A stretch of DNA of 64,000 bases from Bin80 sp965208025 (GTDB taxonomy: Bacteria; Bacteroidota; Rhodothermia; Rhodothermales; Bin80), in contig OZ242302.1 in assembly GCA_965208025.1 (NCBI GenBank), positions 1,488,001 through 1,552,000 of the forward strand, written 5' to 3'. Within the stretch, counting starts at the first letter, position 1. Each line of letters opens with the position of its first letter. Made by a program: the position numbers and the translations under genes. Under the pieces are notes generated by a model, which saw nothing but the letters and a program-made list of their open reading frames with translations, did no database searches and had not been told where the DNA came from. Below, piece by piece: positions 9,638 to 18,304 of the stretch.

Positions 9638-10244
9638 TTATAAGTCTGGCACTGCGTGCCAGCGCACTTGCTCAAAGTGTGTACAAAAACGCTCCCACGC
9701 TTCTGCCCCAGACGAGGCAATCAAGAATGTAACATAGCGACTATGACGCGTGAGCGTTGCACCCACATTCAAAAGATATTCCCGAAAGGAAAGAATGTGC
9801 ATGCGAGACTCGGCCTCCTGCATCTGTGGACTCTCTTCGGTTTCACACTCTTCTGCCTGCGGTGGGCTATGATAGATGTCCCGTGCAATGTGCATAAGCA
9901 TGTACACCAAAAGGGAAACCTGAAGACGAACGGCATTCGCAATCCCGACCTCCCCGAGTTCCTCTTTCGCCAACCCCGTTCCCCGTTCCACCGGATTCTG
10001 ACGGTCGTGTGACTTGGGGCGCGGGGAAGACGAAAGGGATAGCTTACCTGCCGCTTTGATCTCCCCCTGATGCCGCTCCGCATTTCCGCGCTGACTATAG
10101 ATCTTCGCCAAATACTCCCCCGTATAGTCCTCTTTGGAGAGATTCGTAATCAAAAAATGGAAATCATTCAATAACTCCCCTGGATTCGGTTTAACCACCA
10201 AGATCACCCGACGGGTACGGTCCCAAGACTTTGCTTTATACTCT

Positions 10245-11827
10245 GAGCCTCTTTCAAAATTCCTCAATTGGATGATTTTTTGAGAGATTTTGCTGATTGA
10301 TGGATCTGGGTACTAAAGAATGTTAGGGGCTGATCTGCCCTGGGAGGTATCGTTTTTTGGGTCACAAACGAAGGGGCAGGGATCTCCGAATTTTGTATTT
10401 TTAGGAGTATTGCAAATCCAACAAACCCCGGAGAATCCCATGTCCCTTACCAAGAAGATACGCGGTTTTTATATTTCCTGTCAACAGGAGTTGTTTCCAT
10501 GTGTGGAGCAGAACTATGGAGCGTTGCCCAAACGATTGAGGAAGTTGTTGTTGTTATTTGAGTTGGTCTGTGTGGAGGATCATCTGCCTCGTCCCCGGCT
10601 TCGTTCGGTGGGACGCCCGCGTGCGCACCGGGTCTGTCTTGCGCGGTCATTTTTGGCCAAGATGGCGTTAAATATTCCGACGACCTCCGGATTGCGGGAG
10701 CGGCTTCTATCAGATGTTTTGCTTCGGTCCCTCTGTGGTTGGTCCCGCTCGTGTGATGTGCCGAGTGCGCCCACGTTTTCTCGTGCGTTTCAGGAGTTTG
10801 CGTTGGCGAAGTTACCGACTCGGATCCATGAAGCGTTGATCAAACAGGGGTACGCGGGGGAGTTAGTGGGGCATATTTCACGGGATTCAACGGCGATTGA
10901 AGCACGGGAGCGTCCGGTTCCGAAGGCTGACATGTCCACCCCCGTGAAGCCACGCAAGCGGGGGCGTCCGAAGAAGGGGGAGGAGCGTCCCAAGGTGCCT
11001 CGTCGCTTGGAGCAGCGGTTGAAGATGGAGTTAGGCGAGATGTTGGACGCATTACCGAAGGATTGTACGGTGGGCTGCAAGCGGAACGCGAAGGGGCATA
11101 CGCAACGATGGACGGGCTATAAGCTACACATGGATACGGCGGACGGAGGGGTTCCGATCAGCTGTTTGGTGACCTCTGCCTCGTTGCATGATAGTCAGGC
11201 CGCGCTTCCCTTGGCGCACTTGACGCAGCAGCGGGTGGACAACTGTTACGATCTCATGGACAGCGCCTATGACGCGAAGGAGATTGTCGCACATCGGAGA
11301 GCCTCGGGGCGTGTACCGATCATTGATCCGAATCCGCGCAACAAAAAAGCGGCGGATCGTCGCGAGCAAAAGGCACAACGTACGGCCGGATTCATTCCTG
11401 CGGAGCGGGTTCGCTACCGGGAGCGTTCAACCGTGGAGCGGGCCTTTGGGCGGCTCAAAGATGAGTTCGGTGGACGCAATATCCGAGTCCGTGGGCACGA
11501 GAAAGTCCTTTGTCATTTGATGTTCAGTGTGGTGGTACTCACGGTGGACCAAATGCTGCGGATGGTGCAGTAAACCGGCCATCCAACCCCTGCATAACAG
11601 ATTTTGGGCGCTCTGAACCACAGATGCCGTGGGAGGGGTGTGTGAAATCTACACGGATCGTGGACGAAATTCACCAAACAGAGACCTCCGTGCAGGCAAA
11701 ACACTGGTTGAATCCACAAAACACCGAACCCCCGCCGATGATTCGCGTAGTCCGACCAGATTGAACCAGTTTAAGCCGCAATTCAGCCGGGACAACAGGA
11801 GAAAATAAAGAGTTTTGAAAGAGGCTC
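10245..11827 (+). mobile_element. IS5-like insertion sequence, copy 1 (1583 bp)
   Basis: Both ends carry the inverted repeat GAGCCTCTTTCAAAA (right end one mismatch in this span), and the element is flanked by a 4-bp target duplication CTCT at 10241-10244 and 11828-11831. It carries one transposase gene with a usable ribosome site. It sits inside the IS1380 transposase. Nearly identical to copy 2 at 18305-19888, apart from scattered substitutions and a single-base length difference. Confidence 0.92.
10440..11573 (+). CDS. DDE transposase of the IS5-like element, copy 1
   Basis: 377 residues from ATG 10440, chosen because GGAG lies seven bases upstream and the same start exists in copy 2; an in-frame ATG at 10320 lies near the element end and is not preserved in copy 2. 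DDE catalytic positions are suggested by HISRDSTAIE, LMDSAYDAKE and ERSTVERAFGRLKDEF, the last containing the terminal Glu. A basic segment KPRKRGRPKKG (about residues 165-175) could bind DNA. The 4-bp target duplication and general layout fit the IS5 superfamily; the exact group is not certain. Confidence 0.88.
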   Translation: MSLTKKIRGFYISCQQELFPCVEQNYGALPKRLRKLLLLFELVCVEDHLPRPRLRSVGRPRAHRVCLARSFLAKMALNIPTTSGLRERLLSDVLLRSLCGWSRSCDVPSAPTFSRAFQEFALAKLPTRIHEALIKQGYAGELVGHISRDSTAIEARERPVPKADMSTPVKPRKRGRPKKGEERPKVPRRLEQRLKMELGEMLDALPKDCTVGCKRNAKGHTQRWTGYKLHMDTADGGVPISCLVTSASLHDSQAALPLAHLTQQRVDNCYDLMDSAYDAKEIVAHRRASGRVPIIDPNPRNKKAADRREQKAQRTAGFIPAERVRYRERSTVERAFGRLKDEFGGRNIRVRGHEKVLCHLMFSVVVLTVDQMLRMVQ

Positions 11828-12706
11828 CTCTAATTCAACGTATTCTATCTCCTTGGATGAGCGCGCGTACAGGTAGGGTTCCACCAGCGTTTGCAGAATG
11901 GAGTTCTTGCGCAGACGCATGAGATAGTTCACGCCTTCTTTCTCCAACTGAGTATAAAACGTACCCCCATTGAAGCCCGCATCCATCCGAACAATCACGC
12001 GATCGCTCACTAGCTTACGCACCGCCTTAAAGATGGAAACAATGAACCGGTCACTCTCCGTTACTTCCCGTTGCGTACCCGGACGTAACCTGGCCCCAAG
12101 TACATCCCCCGTCTCTCCGCAGGTTGCAAACAGGGGAAGGAAAACCCGACGCTTAATATGCCCATTAAACTTCCCACCATGTTGTTTGCCGTGCACATCC
12201 ACTGGCATGGCATCCACATCAATGATGACCTCATCCCGACGCTTCCCACCGTTCCGAACCAACAAGTGCTCAACCGCCAACTTCATCACCGCGGACTGCA
12301 AGACTTCAAGATTCTTCATCGTGCTAAGGATCCTTAACAAGCGGGACATGGTGGACTGCGAGACCTTACGCCAAGTGGAACGAACGACGCGTTCGCCCCG
12401 ATCAAGACTGGCGGATGCACTCAGGGCAGGATCCGTAAGAACACGATCTGACCACAAACCGCCCGATCCCTTAAATAATTGCAAGATCCACCACAAGAGT
12501 AATTCGACCAACGTGTAGGTAATCCGAAGCAGGTTTCGGGGGGCTACTAACCGTTCCCCCAAAAAATTTAGGATTCCCGTTTGATGAATGACCCGGCGCA
12601 TGATCAATGTCCCTGCATCCGAGGTCATGTGGTTATTTTCCGCTGCGCCAACACGGACCGAAAGGTTGTTGGGGAGTTGAAAAAGAAGTTGGTTTGGCTT
12701 TGCCAT

Positions 12707-13071
12707 AGATTCACCTGAGTAAACGTTAAACAAAAAGAAAAAAGAACGCCTCTGCAATTCGGCAGAGTGTCGTAGTATACTGAATAAATTATAGTTACAA
12801 TCTTTAGCCTAACTCAGAAAAATGTTCCAGAAAATCGTGGTAAATATTGTGGGGGAATCTGCTTTGCACTGATCTAATTGGATCTCTGTGGGAGTGATTC
12901 CATATACTCTGTTGGTTACCTGCCGGACTAGATCTATATTTTTTTCCATTATACCTGATACAACCCTCAGTTATTGAGACATCAGAGATATCAATTCAAT
13001 CATTTATCTATGATGGTGTATGAGTCCTCACAGAGTGACAAAAGCCAACCCTCCTGAGATCAGCACCCACT
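12707..13071. other. Region between IS1380 remnant and HU gene
   Basis: No gene is seen. A hairpin CTCTGC-AATTCG-GCAGAG lies at 12750-12767, just upstream of the IS1380 transposase start. The outer end of the IS1380 element should be within about 150 bases of that start but was not identified. A 17-base string TTTTTTCCATTATACCT at about 12939-12955 is repeated exactly near 24488-24504, at the junction of the IS21 and IS110 elements. Confidence 0.4.
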
Positions 13072-13365
13072 TCACTGGGAGTCACCTCCCTCCACGCGGT
13101 GACAAAAAATCTTGGAGGGCTTAAACACTGGAACGCGGCGCTCTGGAATCTCAACCGGCTCACCGGTATTTAGATTCTGACCGATCCGTGCCCTTCGCTC
13201 GCGAACTTGAAAGACACCAAATCCTCGAATTTCAATTCGATTTCCTTGTATAAGCACCTCTATAATTGAGGCAAACAGAGTATCCACAATCACCCTGCTT
13301 TCAGCCTTGGAAATGATCGGCCCAACTTCTTGGTGCACTTTAATTGCAAGATCAGACTTGGTCAT
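13072..13365 (-). CDS. HU/IHF-family DNA-binding protein
   Basis: 97 residues. Bends and compacts DNA as a dimer. The family pattern is clear: an N-terminal helical part, then IEIRGFGVFQVRERRARIGQNLNTGEPVEIPERRVPVFKPSK, which holds the beta-arm with the conserved Arg-rich tip and the NxxTGE turn. The C-terminus is extended by about ten residues (IFCHRVEGGDSQ). It stands alone between two IS elements; HU-type proteins help some transposases act, but nothing ties this one to its neighbours except position. Confidence 0.93.
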   Translation of the reverse strand: MTKSDLAIKVHQEVGPIISKAESRVIVDTLFASIIEVLIQGNRIEIRGFGVFQVRERRARIGQNLNTGEPVEIPERRVPVFKPSKIFCHRVEGGDSQ

Positions 13366-13402
13366 TAGAAGATTCTCAATATTTAAAATTGTCAGGGTAG
13401 CT

Positions 13403-13436
13403 CTGCCCAGTACCCATAACTAAGACTTGACAATGG
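13403..13436 (+). repeat. Left terminal inverted repeat of the DruA-IS4 element
   Basis: Begins CTGCCCAGTACCC and ends TGACAATGG; four mismatches against the right repeat. Confidence 0.88.
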
Positions 13437-13461
13437 GAATTTTATTTCTTAGATTCGTGAT

Positions 13462-15747
13462 ATGCAAGTCTATCACGGAATTCTTACGCAGTTACGGGCG
13501 GACCTTCCCATCCTGTCCAAGATCGTAGCTGGGCATCAAGACAAGAGTCGTGCTGCTCTGAGCCGCATTATATGTGCGAAGTTTGGCTTTCAGGATAGGT
13601 GTGGTCGTCCTCGTCTTTCGGGATGCATGAAGGCACTCCGTTCGCTGGACACGGAAGGTCGCATTTCTCTTCCGAAGCCACAATCGTCCTCCCCCGTTCG
13701 GGGACCTCGTCTATTGGACACACCGATTCCGAAGGCAACTGGGGTTCCTTCGGATGTGGGCCAGATTCAGGATCTATCCATTGAATTGGTGCAGAGCAAG
13801 GCAGATCTTGCCGTCTGGAACACACTCGTGGCGGCAGAGCATCCGCGGGGAACGACCACCTTTGCAGGGGCTCAGTTACGGTATCTGATTCAGAGTGCTC
13901 ATGGGGCCTTGGGAGCCGCGATCTTTTCGGCCTCCGCACTGTATCTCAAGCCCCGAGACGATTGGATGGCTTGGAGTTCTGTACAGCGCACCCAGAATGC
14001 CCACCGTGTGGTGAACCTGAGTCGCTTTCTGATTCGTCCCGATGTGAAGTGCAAGAATCTGGCGAGTTGCGCGCTGTCCCGAATCTTCCGACGACTTCGA
14101 TCAGACTTTCATGCACGGTATGGATATATCCCTTATCTCGTAGAGACCTTCGTCGGACCAGAACAGGAGGGAATTTGTTTTCGTGCGGTTGGATTCCGAT
14201 ATTTAGGTCTATCCAAAGGACGTGGTCGGCATGCACCGTCCAAAGTTTGTCTCCTTTCTCCCAAGAAAGTATTTGCGTATGAATTGGTTCCAAACTGGCG
14301 GAAACGTATGGGATTGGAGTCTGTGGAGTTGCATCCTCGACTGGACTTGGGGGCGGGGTTGGACAGGAATAACTGGGCGGAACAAGAGTTTGGAAAGGCA
14401 GAACTAGGAGATCAACGACGTACCGCACGTCTTGTTAAAATCGCAACCTTACTGGCCAATACGATGGGCAAATCCGTGACCGCAACGCCAACATATGATC
14501 GTCAGAGTGCGCGGGCCTACTGGCGTTTTCTGGATCGTGCCGACGAACTCGGCATTGGTCCGAAGCAGATTTTGGCCCCCCATCGCCAGCGAACGATTGA
14601 ACGAGCACGGAAGGAAGATACGGTCTTATGTGTCCAAGACGGAACAAAGATCTCCTTCAGTACTTGTACGAATTCGGAAGGATTGGATGTCATTGGTCGG
14701 AATCAGACCTCTGCGAAGTCCTATGGGGTGCATTTGCATGCGACCATTGCTCTGAATGAAGACGGACTGCCTCTGGGCGTCCTGCGTTGCGCCTATGGCA
14801 CTCAATCCCCCAAGACACGCACTTGGATAGAAGGACTACGCGACATGGATGAAGCGGCCGAAACCCTGCCCCGCAAAACGGAGGTGATCTGTGTAATGGC
14901 TCGGGAAGCCGACATGTTTGAGATGTTCGCTGTGCAGCAGACGCTCAAGTGGACGCAGGTTCTGGTCCGCGCTCGACATGATCGGAAATTGGGGAGGAAT
15001 GAACGATTATTTCGTGCCTTGCGAAAAGGTCCTTCTGCCGCAGTGATGGAGATGAGAGTGGAGGAGATGAGTCGTCGGATGAAGTCGGGTCGCGTCACCT
15101 ACGAAGGTCGTCCAAGACGGAATGCGCGTATGGAGATACGGTATCATAAGGTACTGCTTCGTCCAACCAAGGATCTGACCCAAGCTCCGATTCCGGTCTG
15201 GGGACTCCACCTGTATGAACTTCATCCGCCTGCGGATGCCAAGCGGATTGAATGGTATCTGTTGACGACAAAGGAGGTCTCAACTCCTGAGCAGGCAGAG
15301 CAGATCGTAACGTATTACAAGTTACGTTGGCGCGTAAAGGACACATTCCGCGTGCTCAAGAGTGGATGCAAGATCGAACGACTGCGTCTGCAGAAAGCGA
15401 GTTCCTTGCACCGGGCCATAACCATCTACATGGTTACGTCTTGGCGCATCATGCTGTTGACGTTGCTGGGGAGAACCACCATTCACTTGGATATAGAAGC
15501 AGTCTTCCAAGAGTCGGAAATAGACATGATGAAGATTTATGCAAGATTGTACAACTTGCCTACTCCCAGCGACTTGCCCACGGCAATCTTATTGGTGGCG
15601 CTGATGGGCGGCTACCAGAATCGCAAATATGATCCCCCACCAGGATACGAAGTCATGTGGAACGGGCATGCAAGCTTACAAATGCGGGCCGTTGCCTATG
15701 AAGAAGTGGAAGAATACAAAACGTTAAAGACGAATTCGCCCGAGTAG
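13462..15747 (+). CDS. DruA-like (DUF4338) domain fused to an IS4-family DDE transposase
   Basis: 761 residues in two parts. Residues about 10-285 match the DUF4338 pattern known from DruA of the Druantia defence system: LIxSxxGxLGAxxF (RYLIQSAHGALGAAIF), WMAWSS, NRFLI-like LSRFLIRPDVKCKNLASCALS and VETFV. Residues about 290-761 are a Tn5/IS4-type transposase: NWAEQEFGKAELGDQRRTARL, YRFLD-like AYWRFLDRADEL, first catalytic Asp in CVQDGTKISF, second in AREADMFEMF. The YREK signature (Y-x2-R-x3-E-x6-K) reads YKLRWRVKDTFRVLK, so Lys626 (codon 15337-15339, AAG) stands where the catalytic Glu is expected, with an Asp beside it. The element ends are intact but the enzyme may be dead. Assignment of both halves is by motif recall and not by search. 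Confidence 0.82.
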   Translation: MQVYHGILTQLRADLPILSKIVAGHQDKSRAALSRIICAKFGFQDRCGRPRLSGCMKALRSLDTEGRISLPKPQSSSPVRGPRLLDTPIPKATGVPSDVGQIQDLSIELVQSKADLAVWNTLVAAEHPRGTTTFAGAQLRYLIQSAHGALGAAIFSASALYLKPRDDWMAWSSVQRTQNAHRVVNLSRFLIRPDVKCKNLASCALSRIFRRLRSDFHARYGYIPYLVETFVGPEQEGICFRAVGFRYLGLSKGRGRHAPSKVCLLSPKKVFAYELVPNWRKRMGLESVELHPRLDLGAGLDRNNWAEQEFGKAELGDQRRTARLVKIATLLANTMGKSVTATPTYDRQSARAYWRFLDRADELGIGPKQILAPHRQRTIERARKEDTVLCVQDGTKISFSTCTNSEGLDVIGRNQTSAKSYGVHLHATIALNEDGLPLGVLRCAYGTQSPKTRTWIEGLRDMDEAAETLPRKTEVICVMAREADMFEMFAVQQTLKWTQVLVRARHDRKLGRNERLFRALRKGPSAAVMEMRVEEMSRRMKSGRVTYEGRPRRNARMEIRYHKVLLRPTKDLTQAPIPVWGLHLYELHPPADAKRIEWYLLTTKEVSTPEQAEQIVTYYKLRWRVKDTFRVLKSGCKIERLRLQKASSLHRAITIYMVTSWRIMLLTLLGRTTIHLDIEAVFQESEIDMMKIYARLYNLPTPSDLPTAILLVALMGGYQNRKYDPPPGYEVMWNGHASLQMRAVAYEEVEEYKTLKTNSPE

Positions 15748-15780
15748 CGGAAAACAGGAAAGTCAAATTTGTGAAAATGT

Positions 15781-15814
15781 CCATTGTCAGGTCATAGTTA
15801 TGGGTACAAGGCAG
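15781..15814 (-). repeat. Right terminal inverted repeat of the DruA-IS4 element
   Basis: Reverse complement begins CTGCCTTGTACCC and ends TGACAATGG, pairing with 13403-13436. Confidence 0.88.
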
Positions 15815-15822
15815 GGGTAGCT

Positions 15823-16454
15823 AAACCATGTGATGGTTTACATCGGTTGAATATAGAACACACTCAAATAGGGTTCTCAACTGAGACTCATTTAACGTCC
15901 TATTTTATTGGATATTTGGTTCCACTAGCATTTGCATGGCATGAGATTCATAGTCTGAATCAGAAGAATTTATGTAAATATATCTTAACCAATGTTGAAG
16001 AGAGTGTGCCAGGGCAGTAATAAGGTTGCCAAGATGTTTCAGCGATATTTGAGGAGTCTGTAATACACTTGAGAGTTCTTGAGTATCTACTGAATTATTT
16101 GCAACGTCTCTCAACTCGAATTTTGAGACCATATTTTGGTATATGTTCCGTTGCGACGCCAGCATAGGCGTTCCAGCAACTCTTGTCGGATGTATGTTAT
16201 CAGAGCACGACGTTTATGAACTTCTAGAACTCCCAATTGGGGGCTTGGGCAATCGCTAATCCCCATGAGGGGTAATGAGTCTCTGCCATGTGCCCCAGAT
16301 TTGAAAGGGTTGGACAAGCACGGGATTCAATGGTCCCGCCGAGCCCCTGGAAACCATGCATGTTAATGCATCGGTATTCCGTACATTTAGTCCGGTTGTT
16401 GTTAGACAGTAGCAACTTCCTGACGTTCACACATTCACCAATTTCTTCTTTGCC
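15823..16454. other. Intergenic region with a perfect hairpin
   Basis: No recognised gene. A perfect 8-bp hairpin TAAACCAT-GTG-ATGGTTTA spans 15822-15840 directly against the transposon end. A minus-strand reading of 86 codons (15905-16165) exists but has no recognisable domain, no signal peptide and no start context, and is not called. AT content is higher than in the neighbouring genes. Confidence 0.35.
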
Positions 16455-16772
16455 ATGAACAATCAAGTCTTCTCAGTCATGAGGTACACTGCCATAATGT
16501 CTGCCTTAATGCTATTGTCTTGCCTCCTGATGGTAACAGCACCCGGTGCCAAGGCAGGAATCCCTGAGCCAGATACGGAACCCACAGCTACCACCTCTAA
16601 TTGCAAATGTCTCGCAGAGGAACCGTGTGCTAACTTGCTACATAACTGTCTGGATACTGCCAGTGAAAACTATAGAAACGGCGATTACGATCACGAACAG
16701 TATGTTATGTTTGCGGTTAACTATTGTCCAGGGGCGTTCATCGACTGTGTGGAAAGCCTTTATGGAGGTTAG
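16455..16772 (+). CDS. Small exported six-cysteine protein, unknown function
   Basis: 105 residues. A basic start and hydrophobic run (about residues 9-33) end in a good cleavage site PGAKA. The mature part of about 70 residues is acidic and has six cysteines (SNCKC, EEPC, LHNC, VNYC, FIDC), enough for three disulfide bonds outside the cytosol. No family was recognised. It is followed, about 205 bases later, by the propeller protein on the same strand; the two may be expressed together but nothing shows it. Confidence 0.5.
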   Translation: MNNQVFSVMRYTAIMSALMLLSCLLMVTAPGAKAGIPEPDTEPTATTSNCKCLAEEPCANLLHNCLDTASENYRNGDYDHEQYVMFAVNYCPGAFIDCVESLYGG

Positions 16773-16977
16773 TGATTGGCAGCTTCCGCATTTGATAGAG
16801 TGTCTGATGGTTGTTGGTTTAACCCCATTGGGGTAAGCTTCATAAGTGAATAGTACTCTGTTCAAAAGTTTTTCTTTTGATCAGATTGCTGAAGTGGTTG
16901 CACAATTCAGACAAAGAATCGGTTTCGATCACCTAACAATAATCCTTCTTCCAAAGCTATCGGTGGTTGGAATCCGT

Positions 16978-18003
16978 ATGATGCACTCTTATTTCCGCGC
17001 ATTGAGTTCGAATTTGTTCTTGATGGTACCCTGGGTAGTGGTGCTATATGTAATTATCGTGCCAATTATTGCAAGTGCTCAGCCGGTTATTCTTCAAGAA
17101 ATTCTGTCTATTGATGGCTTTCATTCTATTTCTGATTTAACTGTGGGAAATGACAGTAGCATATATGTTGCGGATCACCGTAACTCCTCGCTGAGCAAGT
17201 TTGACTCATCCGGACGATTGATACGGAAAGTCGGCGGCCAAGGTGTTGCCCCAGGAGAATTTGTCAGCGGCCCCCGTCATCTGACATTAATGGATAGTAT
17301 GCTGATTGTTTCAGACCATAAAGGCACTGGTACCCTGCATTTTTTCGACCTGAATCTCAACTTTAAAGTCTCTATCCAGGTTTCAGCTCCCCTAGACATG
17401 GATGTGGCCCCTGATGAACGATTGTATCTTGGAACCACAGACTTGGCTACTTTGGACACATATGTCACTATATACACACCAAACGAAGTTCCCCAAAGAC
17501 TTTTTGAATTAAGTGATATCCACAGATACAACCTTGAAAACCGATTCATATTGCTTGCTCGGTACCCTGAAAGAATTGCTATTGTTTTTCAGGCCGTGAA
17601 CCGTATTGATGTCTATGATCCGTCTGGACATCTTTTGAATCGTTTTTCCATTGAAAGTCTACCACTTCGTTATCAGGGACGCCGTGTAGACACAATTAAA
17701 CGACAACAATTGCCAGACGATATCGTCGAATCCATTAGTTACGTTCCTGGAGGCTTAATTTTTACGAGTGCTGTAATGGATCATGAAGGAAACCTGTTTC
17801 TGGAACACGGAGGGAAAATAGAAGAGATGCCTGCGAGTAGGTCGGTGTATATGATCACCCTTGAAGGAAAAGAGGAGGGTATGTTCCAAATGCCCCGTGG
17901 TACAAGCCTCAAGCACATTGACGAAACTGGACACGCATATGCCGCAAAAACAACAAAGGAGTCAACTGTGCTGAAAAAATATAAAATTGAGTATCAGCAG
18001 TGA
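16978..18003 (+). CDS. Exported 6-bladed beta-propeller protein
   Basis: The start is placed at ATG 16978 because MHSYFRALSSNLFLMVPWVVVLYVIIVPIIASAQ is a normal signal peptide; the open frame reaches back to 16846 with 44 unlikely residues. The mature part of about 310 residues has NHL-like blade repeats: ISDLTVGNDSSIYVADHRNSSLSKFDSSGRLIRKVGGQG, LDMDVAPDERLYLG and IDVYDPSGHLLNRF. Such propellers are common single-domain secreted or periplasmic proteins in Bacteroidota and generally serve as binding scaffolds. No partner is encoded alongside. Confidence 0.75.
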   Translation: MMHSYFRALSSNLFLMVPWVVVLYVIIVPIIASAQPVILQEILSIDGFHSISDLTVGNDSSIYVADHRNSSLSKFDSSGRLIRKVGGQGVAPGEFVSGPRHLTLMDSMLIVSDHKGTGTLHFFDLNLNFKVSIQVSAPLDMDVAPDERLYLGTTDLATLDTYVTIYTPNEVPQRLFELSDIHRYNLENRFILLARYPERIAIVFQAVNRIDVYDPSGHLLNRFSIESLPLRYQGRRVDTIKRQQLPDDIVESISYVPGGLIFTSAVMDHEGNLFLEHGGKIEEMPASRSVYMITLEGKEEGMFQMPRGTSLKHIDETGHAYAAKTTKESTVLKKYKIEYQQ

Positions 18004-18089
18004 CCTTGTATCCGTATTGAGAGAATAAGTATTCTTGCTTCATCAACCACAGCGAACATTGCGTCATTGCCACGATCTCGGGCTCAAAT

Positions 18090-18230
18090 ATGCCGCAACT
18101 CGGAGAAATACTGGAAGAGTATCAAGAGGAGTTCGTTGTGGTGCAGGAGCGGCTGCGGGCGGAGGAAGGAATGGAACTCGTCTTGGTCTGGGAGCGCGAG
18201 AACAGGAAGAACGAAATTAAACTCGTATAG
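18090..18230 (+). CDS. Small Glu-rich ORF next to IS copy 2
   Basis: 46 residues starting MPQLGEILEEYQEEF and ending NRKNEIKLV, strongly charged (about one third Glu/Arg/Lys) and more GC-rich than the flanks. It could be a small cytosolic protein or the remnant of a longer gene. The IS5-like element lies 75 bases downstream. No family recognised. Confidence 0.3.
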   Translation: MPQLGEILEEYQEEFVVVQERLRAEEGMELVLVWERENRKNEIKLV

Positions 18231-18304
18231 TTTTGTGCTCATGTAGGGTTGCATAACTCGATACCGTAGCAGATAAGGAAGCGGCAGAGAACTCCGAAAC
18301 TGGA

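Larger units (their letters stand above)
9638..12706 (-). pseudogene. IS1380-family transposase, interrupted by an IS5-like element
   Basis: The N-terminal part is read from ATG 12706 down to 11828 and the C-terminal part from 10244 to 9638. Removing the inserted element (10245-11827) and one copy of the CTCT duplication joins them in frame: 875 + 607 bases = 494 codons, about the normal length for IS1380 transposases. Across the junction the protein reads ...EYVELE-YKAKSWDRTRRV..., with the conserved YxAxSW strand intact. A DxD-type catalytic motif (IDVDAMPVDVHG) and KHDR-like helices are visible. No other lesion was found, so the gene was probably active until the insertion. Outer ends of the IS1380 element could not be fixed. 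Confidence 0.88.
13403..15814 (+). mobile_element. IS4-type insertion sequence carrying a DruA-transposase fusion (2412 bp)
   Basis: Complete ends can be read. The left end (13403-13436) and the reverse complement of the right end (15781-15814) share a 34-bp inverted repeat starting CTGCC, with 30 identical positions. The element is flanked by an 8-bp direct repeat GGGTAGCT at 13395-13402 and 15815-15822, taken as the target duplication; 8-9 bp duplications fit the IS50/Tn5 branch of IS4. The single gene 13462-15747 fills the element. Its inserted position is between the HU gene promoter side and an intergenic stretch, so no gene was broken. Confidence 0.9.

Noticed and set aside
13462..15747. 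A Druantia defence system
   Set aside because: Only a DruA-like domain fused to a transposase is present; no DruB-DruE or helicase gene is nearby and the DNA has transposon ends.
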